Origin: Bradyrhizobium nitroreducens
GTDB lineage: Bacteria > Pseudomonadota > Alphaproteobacteria > Rhizobiales > Xanthobacteraceae
Assembly: GCF_002776695.1 (NCBI RefSeq)
Contig: NZ_LFJC01000003.1
Coordinates: forward strand, 6,201,252-6,265,251
Length of the DNA: 64,000 bases
Reading direction: 5' to 3'
Shown: positions 41,693-48,040 of the stretch, in pieces
Numbering within the stretch: the stretch's first letter is position 1
Layout: every line of letters begins with the position of its first letter
Position numbers and translations under genes: made by a program
The notes under the pieces: generated by a model
What the model saw: only the letters and a program-made list of their open reading frames with translations
What the model was told of the DNA's origin: nothing
The model's database searches: none

Positions 41693-41953
41693 GCGGCATC
41701 CTCTTCAGTGGATCGGATTTGAATTCTGGTAAGACGAAGGGGATGGCGAAACGCGCAAGCCCTTAACCTTGAGGGCGCGGATGTATCAGACAAAACCAGG
41801 GATGTCCACCGGCCAGGCGGGGATTCGGGCCAAGTTCAGCCATTAAATGAGGCAAAATACCGCCGTGCGGCCCTGATTTGGGAGATTTGACGCCAAGGGT
41901 GGGGCCGTTTCCGGGGCTTTGTTCCGGAAATCTTTGAAAGCAGGGGACGACAC

Positions 41954-42676
41954 ATGGATATCAAGAAATACGCCGCTGAGGCCATCGGCACCTTCTGGCT
42001 CACATTCGCAGGCTGCGGCAGCGCGGTGATCGCGGCCGGCTTTCCCCAGGTCGGAATCGGCCTGGTCGGCGTTTCCCTCGCGTTCGGACTCAGCGTGGTC
42101 ACCATGGCCTACGCGATCGGCCATATCTCGGGTTGCCATCTCAACCCGGCGGTGACCGTCGGCCTTGCCGCCGGCGGCCGTTTTCCCGCCGGGCAGATCC
42201 TGCCCTATGTGATCGCCCAGGTGGCCGGTGCGATCGTGGCGGCGTGGCTCCTCTACGTCATCGCGAGCGGGGCTCCCGGATTCGACGTCAGCAAGGGCTT
42301 CGCGTCCAACGGCTATGATGCGCATTCGCCCGGCCAGTACAGCATGATCGTGTGCTTCCTGACCGAAGTGGTGATGACCATGATGTTCCTGTTCATCATC
42401 ATGGGCGCCACGCATGGCCGCGCGCCCGCGGGCTTCGCGCCGCTGGCGATCGGACTCGCGCTGGTGATGATCCATCTCGTCAGCATCCCCGTCACCAATA
42501 CGTCAGTGAACCCGGCGCGCAGCACGGGCCCTGCGCTGTTCGTCGGTGGCTGGGCGACGGCGCAGCTCTGGCTGTTCTGGGTTGCACCGCTGATCGGCGG
42601 CGCGCTGGGCGGGGTGATCTATCGCTGGCTCAGCGAGGAGCCCGCTGGCGTCGTCGCAGGCGCGAAGACGGCGTAG
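41954..42676 (+). CDS. aqpZ: aquaporin Z
   Basis: A 240-residue membrane channel with six helices and two NPA half-loops: HLNPAVTVG and SVNPARSTGPA. The residue after the second NPA is Arg (aromatic/Arg selectivity filter), and the cysteine-free second loop with TSVNPARS is as in water-specific AqpZ. It passes water across the inner membrane. GGGGA about 8 bases before ATG 41954. It converges on purK. Confidence 0.95.
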   Translation: MDIKKYAAEAIGTFWLTFAGCGSAVIAAGFPQVGIGLVGVSLAFGLSVVTMAYAIGHISGCHLNPAVTVGLAAGGRFPAGQILPYVIAQVAGAIVAAWLLYVIASGAPGFDVSKGFASNGYDAHSPGQYSMIVCFLTEVVMTMMFLFIIMGATHGRAPAGFAPLAIGLALVMIHLVSIPVTNTSVNPARSTGPALFVGGWATAQLWLFWVAPLIGGALGGVIYRWLSEEPAGVVAGAKTA

Positions 42677-42685
42677 TCCCAAAGC

Positions 42686-42711
42686 GGGATCGCAGCGATT
42701 GCTGCGGTCCC
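42686..42711. terminator. bidirectional terminator between aqpZ and purK
   Basis: GGGATCGCAGC / GCTGCGGTCCC form an 11-bp stem with one G-U pair and the loop GATT. It fills the 37-base gap between the convergent stops. Neither side has a long U-run, so termination strength is uncertain. Confidence 0.55.
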
Positions 42712-42713
42712 CC

Positions 42714-43820
42714 TTACTTGCCCGTGGTAGGAAGCACTTCGGTGACGTGGCCCATCTTGCGGCCGGGACGCGGCGCGCCCTTGCCGTAGATGTGCACGGT
42801 CGCGCCCGGCACGCTCAGCCACTTCTCGTAATCGTTGATCTCGTCGCCGATCAGGTTGGTCATGGTGACGACCTCGCCGTGGCGGACGGGCTTGCCGAGC
42901 GGCCAGCCGGCGATGGCGCGGATGTGCTGCTCGAATTGCGAGACGGACGCGCCGTCGAGCGTCCAGTGCCCGGAATTGTGCACGCGCGGGGCGATCTCGT
43001 TGACCAGCACCTTCGGACCGGTGCCGTTTGCGAGCACGAACATCTCGACGGCGAGCACGCCGACATAGTCGAGCGCGCTTGCGATCTTGCCGGCGATGCT
43101 GCGCGCCTCCTCGGCGAGTGCGTCCGGGATCGGGGCCGGCGCGCGGGATATCTTCAGGATGTGGTCGCGGTGCTCGTTCTCGGTGACGTCGAAACACTCG
43201 ACCTGGCCTGTGATCGAGCGTGCGGCGATCACGGAGATCTCGCGCTCGAACGGCACGAAGGCCTCCAGGATCGCCGATTTTGTCGCGAGGCTGGTCCACA
43301 CTTTGGTGATGTCGTCGCCCTCGCGGATGATGGCCTGGCCCTTGCCGTCATAGCCGAAGCGGCGGGTCTTCAGCACGGCCGGCAGCCCGATCCGCACGAT
43401 CGCCTCGCGCAATGAAGCCACCGAGGTGACGTCGGCATAGGCGGCGGTGCCGATGCCGAGGCGCGTGACGAAATCCTTCTCGGCGAGGCGGTCCTGGGTG
43501 GTCTCGAGGATCTTGCGATTGGGCAGCACCGGGCGGCGCGCGTCCAGCACCATTGCGGCGGCCGATGGGACGTTCTCGAATTCGTAGGTGATGACGTCGA
43601 CGTCGCCCGCGAACAGCTCGAGCGCTTCGACATCGGCATATTCGGCGCAGGTCGCGTTCAAGACGACGTCGAAGGCCGGCGAGTCCGGATCGGGCGAGAA
43701 TATCTGGCAGCGAAGGCCGAGCCGCGCCGCGGCCATCGCCAGCATCCGCCCCAATTGTCCGCCGCCAAGGATTCCGATGGTGTCGCCGGGCTTCAGCTTT
43801 ACCTGCTTTGCGTCGCTCAC
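42714..43820 (-). CDS. purK: 5-(carboxyamino)imidazole ribonucleotide synthase
   Basis: A 368-residue ATP-grasp enzyme that joins bicarbonate to AIR, giving N5-CAIR, in purine synthesis. It begins with DTIGILGGGQLGRMLAMAA and has DVITYEFENVP, LKTRRFGYDGKGQAI and EIAPRVHNSGHWT, all family signatures. It overlaps purE by four bases (ATGA, 43817-43820) and is the second gene of the pair. Confidence 0.96.
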   Translation of the reverse strand: MSDAKQVKLKPGDTIGILGGGQLGRMLAMAAARLGLRCQIFSPDPDSPAFDVVLNATCAEYADVEALELFAGDVDVITYEFENVPSAAAMVLDARRPVLPNRKILETTQDRLAEKDFVTRLGIGTAAYADVTSVASLREAIVRIGLPAVLKTRRFGYDGKGQAIIREGDDITKVWTSLATKSAILEAFVPFEREISVIAARSITGQVECFDVTENEHRDHILKISRAPAPIPDALAEEARSIAGKIASALDYVGVLAVEMFVLANGTGPKVLVNEIAPRVHNSGHWTLDGASVSQFEQHIRAIAGWPLGKPVRHGEVVTMTNLIGDEINDYEKWLSVPGATVHIYGKGAPRPGRKMGHVTEVLPTTGK

Positions 43821-44305
43821 GCCTTGTCCTCCGGACGCTCGGCAACGGCCTCGGTCTGCGCTTTGCGCCAGGCGGCGAGGCGATCGGACAAGGCCGGATC
43901 GGACAATGCCAGGACGGACGCTGCCAGCAGCGCGGCGTTGGTCGCGCCGGCCTTGCCGATGGCGAGGGTGCCGACCGGGATGCCTGCGGGCATCTGGACG
44001 ATCGAATAGAGCGAATCGAGGCCCTTGAGCGTCTTGGATTCGACGGGAACGCCGAACACCGGCAGCTCGGTCAGCGCGGCCGTCATGCCGGGCAGATGTG
44101 CAGCGCCTCCAGCGCCGGCGATGATGACCTTATAGCCCGCAGCCTTGGCGCCCTTGGCGAAAGCAAACAGCCGGTCGGGGGTGCGGTGGGCCGAAACGAT
44201 GCGGGTGTCGGCGGCAACGCCGAGCGCGGCAAGGGTGTCGGCGGCATGCCGCATCGTGTCCCAGTCCGACTGGCTTCCCATGATAATGGCGATCGGCGCG
44301 GTCAT
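43817..44305 (-). CDS. purE: N5-carboxyaminoimidazole ribonucleotide mutase
   Basis: A 162-residue class I PurE, which moves the carboxyl group of N5-CAIR to C4 to give CAIR. MGSQSDWDTM, SAHRTPDR (catalytic His) and GAGGAAHLPGM are intact. Coupled to purK by an ATGA overlap. Expression from the region shared with the divergent diguanylate cyclase gene is likely. Confidence 0.97.
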   Translation of the reverse strand: MTAPIAIIMGSQSDWDTMRHAADTLAALGVAADTRIVSAHRTPDRLFAFAKGAKAAGYKVIIAGAGGAAHLPGMTAALTELPVFGVPVESKTLKGLDSLYSIVQMPAGIPVGTLAIGKAGATNAALLAASVLALSDPALSDRLAAWRKAQTEAVAERPEDKA

Positions 44306-44446
44306 GACGTTAATTGTGCCCGAAAAACAGAAAGATAGGCCAGATTAACGGTTCCGGCCGGCGGCGCGCAAGGCGATGGCAAGGAGAAGGGAATCCACTA
44401 TCCTGTCTTGGTGAATCCCCGCAAGCCTTCATTGAGCAGGATGCCC

Positions 44447-45160
44447 ATGAAGAAACCAAAAAGGGCGAGCGCTGCGAAGGCCAAAAAGGGCCGGAAGACC
44501 AGTGCGGGCCGATCCAAAGCCGCCCCCGGGCGTCCGGCGAAGGCGCCGCGGCGGGCTGTATCGGGCGACGATGGAGCCAGGGAAACTGCCAGGGCGACGA
44601 TCCGTGACTTGCGGGCCAAGCTCAAGGAGACGCAGCGCCGGGTCGTGGAACTGGAAGCTGCGGCTGACACCGATTTCCTGCTGGAGATTCCCAACCGGCG
44701 CGGCTTCGAGCGTGAGCTCGCGCGCGCCATCGCCTACATGAAGCGCTACCGCGCCAGTGGGGCGCTGATCGTGCTCGACGTCGATAGGTTGAAGCCGATC
44801 AACGATTCATTCGGTCATGGCGCCGGCGACGAGGTGCTCAAGGCGATTGCCGCCACGCTGACGCGGCAGGTCCGTGCCTCCGACGTCGTCGGGCGTCTTG
44901 GCGGCGACGAGTTCGCGTTGCTGCTGTGGAATCTCAGCGAGACCGACGCCAAGGCAAAGGCGGCCATCTTCGAGCAGGCGATCGACGAATTGTCTTTCAC
45001 CTTTCGCGGCCAGCATGTGACTGCGGGCGCCTCCGCCGGTGTCGCGCTGCTGGGAGCGCAATCCGACGCAGGCCGCGCCCTGGAGGAGGCGGATGCCGCC
45101 ATGTATGTGCGCAAGGCGCACCGGCGGCACGAACCGCGCATCAGGCTGGTCAGCAATTGA
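44447..45160 (+). CDS. diguanylate cyclase with basic N-terminal tail
   Basis: A 237-residue protein. The first ~40 residues are Lys/Arg/Ala-rich (MKKPKRASAAKAKKGRKTS...), then a short coiled coil (ATIRDLRAKLKETQRRVVELE) and a complete GGDEF domain: DTDFLLEIPNRRGFE, DVDRLKPINDSFGHGAGDEVL and the active-site GRLGGDEFALLL. It should make c-di-GMP from two GTP; no RxxD inhibitory site is evident. AGCAGG six bases before ATG 44447 favours that start; ATG 44441 and GTG 44411 are alternatives. Divergent from purEK. Confidence 0.9.
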   Translation: MKKPKRASAAKAKKGRKTSAGRSKAAPGRPAKAPRRAVSGDDGARETARATIRDLRAKLKETQRRVVELEAAADTDFLLEIPNRRGFERELARAIAYMKRYRASGALIVLDVDRLKPINDSFGHGAGDEVLKAIAATLTRQVRASDVVGRLGGDEFALLLWNLSETDAKAKAAIFEQAIDELSFTFRGQHVTAGASAGVALLGAQSDAGRALEEADAAMYVRKAHRRHEPRIRLVSN

Positions 45161-45162
45161 CT

Positions 45163-45414
45163 CTATAGTGTGGCGAGATCTTCCGGCACGTTGCCGAATT
45201 TGCGCAGCAACGTGGCGTCGCCGAACTCGCCGGTCATGGGATCGCCGCTGCGGCTGAACGCGACCGCACCGATGTGGCCCGCGCCGCGCGACAAGGCCTC
45301 GGCGCGCCGTAACGCGGCCGACGAACTCTGGCATTCTTCTGCGGCGCCGGCGACGGGCGAGCCGTCGGCATCGATCAAGAAGGGCATTGCAACGTAGTAG
45401 GTCACGTCCGACAT
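45163..45414 (-). CDS. small conserved protein, unknown function
   Basis: An 83-residue protein that starts MSDVTYYVAMPFLIDADGSP and contains AAEECQSSSAALRRAEALSR, AGHIGAVAFSRSGDP and FGDATLLRKFGNVPEDL. I know it only as a conserved hypothetical protein of Bradyrhizobium-type genomes. The frame extends to 45528, but those codons lie in the dispersed repeat; GGAG 7 bases before ATG 45414 decides the start. That ribosome site is part of a 14-base palindrome at the repeat edge. Converges with the diguanylate cyclase gene, two bases apart. Confidence 0.75.
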   Translation of the reverse strand: MSDVTYYVAMPFLIDADGSPVAGAAEECQSSSAALRRAEALSRGAGHIGAVAFSRSGDPMTGEFGDATLLRKFGNVPEDLATL

Positions 45415-45420
45415 GGCGTT

Positions 45421-45526
45421 GCTCCGATCGGAGCATGATCCAGACCCGAAGGACCGCGTCAGCACAAAGTGTGAAGCGGTTTTCCTCGCGACAAACGCAG
45501 AATGCGTTTGCGCGGAGATCATGCTC
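45421..45526. repeat. dispersed palindromic repeat element with terminal inverted repeats
   Basis: GAGCATGATC (45431-45440) and GATCATGCTC (45517-45526) are perfect 10-base terminal inverted repeats of a 96-base element that contains GTGTGAAGCGGTTTTCC and an internal hairpin CAAACGCA / TGCGTTTG (45492-45510). I recognise the motifs as a recurrent intergenic repeat of Bradyrhizobium-type genomes. At its left edge GCTCCGATCGGAGC (45421-45434) is a perfect 14-base palindrome. Confidence 0.85.
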
Positions 45527-45561
45527 AAAGACAGATGCGCGATCTCATTGCGCCGTAGAAT

Positions 45562-45780
45562 TCAGGCGGCGCTGCTCTTGCTCCGCATCTTGCTGCGCGA
45601 GGTCTCCGGAATGCAGCCGGCGGAAATCGCCGCCTGCAATTCCTCGAGTTCGGCTTCCAGATATTCGTTGGCCATGATCAGCGCCTTGATGGTGCTGCGC
45701 AGATTGCCGTCGCACATCGCGATGGCCTGGTCGCAGGCCTGTTCATAGTGGCTGTTGTCGAGAAGGGCGGGCGTCGACAT
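45562..45780 (-). CDS. small helical protein, unknown function
   Basis: A 72-residue protein, probably two helices: SHYEQACDQAIAMCDGNLRS and ALIMANEYLEAELEELQAAI, with a basic end SRSKMRSKS. It looks like a conserved hypothetical of rhizobia. The ATG at 45780 follows a CGAGGACACG-type stretch. It is followed by the repeat element and lies beside the YdcH-like genes. Function unknown. Confidence 0.75.
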   Translation of the reverse strand: MSTPALLDNSHYEQACDQAIAMCDGNLRSTIKALIMANEYLEAELEELQAAISAGCIPETSRSKMRSKSSAA

Positions 45781-45888
45781 CTGCGTGTCCTCGGGCGGTT
45801 CCTGGGGGTGATGGAATGTTCCTATTTTGTTCTTTTCGAGTCAAGCGGATTCGATGCAAGCACCGTCTCGCCGCGAGTGGTCTGTGGA

Positions 45889-46095
45889 TCAGGCGATGAT
45901 GTCGGGCGTGATCTGGTCTTCGATGAACGCGATGCGGTCGCGCAACAACAGCTTGCGCTTCTTCAACCGCTGCAGCCGCAACAGGTCGGGGGCGGGCGAT
46001 TGATGCAGTGCATCGATCGCCGCATCGAGATCTCGGTGTTCCTGCTGCAACCGGGTGAGCTCGGCTTCGAGCTCACGCTCGTCTTCATTGGTCAT
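45889..46095 (-). CDS. YdcH-family small coiled-coil protein (DUF465)
   Basis: A 68-residue helical hairpin with ELEAELTRLQQEHRDLDAAI and LLRLQRLKKRKLLLRDRIAF, the usual DUF465 pattern (Lxx LxxxHxxLDxxI ... LKKxKLxLKDxI). The family is widespread in proteobacteria and its function is unknown. ATG 46095. Divergent, across a 329-base gap, from a second DUF465 gene. Confidence 0.9.
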   Translation of the reverse strand: MTNEDERELEAELTRLQQEHRDLDAAIDALHQSPAPDLLRLQRLKKRKLLLRDRIAFIEDQITPDIIA

Positions 46096-46424
46096 GTCTG
46101 CGGTGGCCGAAAACCGATAGGCGTGAGACTAAGGCTGTGGATGCCCTGTGGAAATTATCGTCCTTGCGCGGCGTGATCGCAAGCGATCTGCAAGCCCCGC
46201 TCGCCAATCTCCCGCAACATATTTCTGCGCGGCGCCGAGGTACCGCGCAAGCGCATTGATATCATGGATTTTTCCGGCGTGGTTCCTTTACTCACGCTTC
46301 GTTACATATGAATTTTCAAAAATGACGCTGCGACGACGGATACCCATCGACAGAACGAATCGGTGATGTAGACTTCCTTGTCCGGATCGAATCCTGAGGT
46401 TCAACCCTACCGAGGAGGTTTCGA
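46096..46424. other. intergenic region between two YdcH-type genes
   Basis: A 329-base gap between divergent genes. I see no further gene. The last ~100 bases, from about 46280, are AT-rich (GTTACATATGAATTTTC) and probably hold the promoter of the plus-strand YdcH gene. Confidence 0.5.
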
Positions 46425-46604
46425 ATGACAATTCAGGCACATCTCGTTGAATTGGAACGGAAGCACAAACTTCTGGAAAACGAATTGCACGAAGCTCTCG
46501 TGCACCTTTCAACAGACGACCTGCAAATTGTTGAGTTGAAGCGCCGGAAGTTGATGGTCAAGGACCAGATCGAGCGTCTGAAGCACGGCGACACGCTCCA
46601 CTAG
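46425..46604 (+). CDS. second YdcH-family small coiled-coil protein (DUF465)
   Basis: A 59-residue protein, MTIQAHLVELERKHKLLENE then LHEALVHLSTDDLQIVELKR and RKLMVKDQIERLKHGD. It shares the LExxHxxLxxxI...LKRRKLxxKDxI pattern with the 45889-46095 protein. GAGGAGG at 46412-46418, 6 bases before ATG, is a strong ribosome site. A long stem-loop follows. Confidence 0.88.
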   Translation: MTIQAHLVELERKHKLLENELHEALVHLSTDDLQIVELKRRKLMVKDQIERLKHGDTLH

Positions 46605-46637
46605 TAACCCCCGTAACAGCGTAGAGTTGATCGTACC

Positions 46638-46682
46638 CTTGCACGCAGGGATGGGGGCCTTTGCGCTCATCCCTGCTGCAAG
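46638..46682. terminator. long stem-loop after the YdcH gene
   Basis: Arms CTTGCA-C-GCAGGGATG (46638-46653) and CATCCCTGC-TGCAAG (46668-46682) give a 15-bp stem with one bulged C and a 14-base loop. There is no U-run after it on either strand, so it may be a structured 3' end or processed RNA rather than a classical terminator. Confidence 0.55.
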
Positions 46683-46734
46683 GTCCGCACCGCGCAGAGA
46701 TGTTTGCGCGGCGCTTAGGTTTTGTCTCGGCGCT

Positions 46735-47838
46735 CTAGATGTCTGCGAGCTCGGCGACGTGATCGGCGATCGCGAGCGATGACGTCAGTCCCGGCGATTC
46801 GATGCCGAACAGGTTGACCAGGCCTGCGACGCCATGATCGCGTGGACCCTGCATCAGGAAATCCTGCGTGGCCACCGCGGGCGGCACGATCTTCGGCCGG
46901 ATACCCGAATAGCTCGGCATCAACGCGCCGTCAGGCAGCGTCGGCCAGTATTTGCGGATCGCCGGATAGAAGCGCTCGGCACGTGACGGATCGACTTCGT
47001 AGTCGATCGTCTCGATCCACTCGACGTCGGGGCCGAAGCGCGCCTGGCCCGCCATGTCCAGCGTCAGATGCACCCCCAACCCGCCGGGTTCGGGCACCGG
47101 GTAGATCAGGCGCGAGAACGGCGCCTTGGCATTGCAGCTGAAGTAGTTTCCCTTGGCGAGATAGGCCGGTGGAATCCGGTCCAGCGGCATGCCGTCGATG
47201 TTGCGCGCAACCATCGTTGCCGAGAGCCCCGCGGCGTTGACGAGAAGGTCGCATCGCAGCGTCATCGGCGCCTCGCCGCCGGCCTCGATCTCGACGACGC
47301 CGTTCGCAGCCTTGGCGCGGATCAGCGGGGTGTGAAAAGCGAAGGCCGCGCCGGCGTCCTCGGCTTCGCCGCGCAGCGAGAGCATGTAGGCGTGGCTGTC
47401 GATGATGCCCGTCGACGGCGACAGCAGCGCGGCGTCGCAGGCGAGCGCCGGCTCCAGCGCGCGTGCGGCCTCGCCCGCGAGCAACTGCATGTCGAGCACG
47501 CCATTGGCCTCGGCATGCGCCTTGATCGATTGCAGCTTTTCGGTCTCTTTCGGGTTGGTCGCGACGATCAGCTTGCCGCAATTCTTGTGCGGGATGCCGC
47601 GCTCGGCACAGTAGCGGTAGAGTGCATGCTTGCCGTCGACGCACATGCGCGCCATCCAGCTCCCGGCGCGGTAGTAGATGCCGGCATGGATCACCTCACT
47701 GTTGCGCGAGGAGGTGATGGTTCCGATCGCCTCGGCCTCCTCGAGCACGATGACCTCGCGCCCGGCCTGCGCAAGCTTTCGGGCCACCGCGAGCCCGACC
47801 ACGCCGGCTCCGATGACGACGCAATCGACCCTATCCAT
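46735..47838 (-). CDS. FAD-dependent oxidoreductase, LhgO-like (L-2-hydroxyglutarate dehydrogenase family)
   Basis: A 367-residue enzyme of the DAO superfamily. Rossmann motif DCVVIGAGVVGLAVARKLAQ at the start, then EAIGTITSSRNSEVIHAGIYY, typical of LhgO-type enzymes, and LLVNAAGLSA and GLVNLFGIESPGLTSSLAIA near the end. It would oxidise an alpha-hydroxy acid and pass electrons to the respiratory chain; the exact substrate is inferred from family resemblance. ATG 47838. Divergent from the PAS-GGDEF-EAL gene. Confidence 0.85.
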   Translation of the reverse strand: MDRVDCVVIGAGVVGLAVARKLAQAGREVIVLEEAEAIGTITSSRNSEVIHAGIYYRAGSWMARMCVDGKHALYRYCAERGIPHKNCGKLIVATNPKETEKLQSIKAHAEANGVLDMQLLAGEAARALEPALACDAALLSPSTGIIDSHAYMLSLRGEAEDAGAAFAFHTPLIRAKAANGVVEIEAGGEAPMTLRCDLLVNAAGLSATMVARNIDGMPLDRIPPAYLAKGNYFSCNAKAPFSRLIYPVPEPGGLGVHLTLDMAGQARFGPDVEWIETIDYEVDPSRAERFYPAIRKYWPTLPDGALMPSYSGIRPKIVPPAVATQDFLMQGPRDHGVAGLVNLFGIESPGLTSSLAIADHVAELADI

Positions 47839-48040
47839 GGTTGTGCAGCATGTCCGCTGGGAGCGCCGGTGGCATCAGGTCCGGAAAGAACGGCGCGGGG
47901 GCGTTTTCCGTTAAGGAAGAATTTATCATGTCAGGGCAATTGCCGTATTTCACGTCACATTTTTCTGTTGCGCGTACAGGCGTTTACCCGATCCAAACCC
48001 GTGAAGCCAGACAATCCGACGTTGAAATCGCGGGTGGCTG

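Noticed and set aside
45415..45528. N-terminal extension of the 83-residue protein through the repeat
   Set aside because: Those codons belong to the dispersed repeat and the ribosome site favours ATG 45414.
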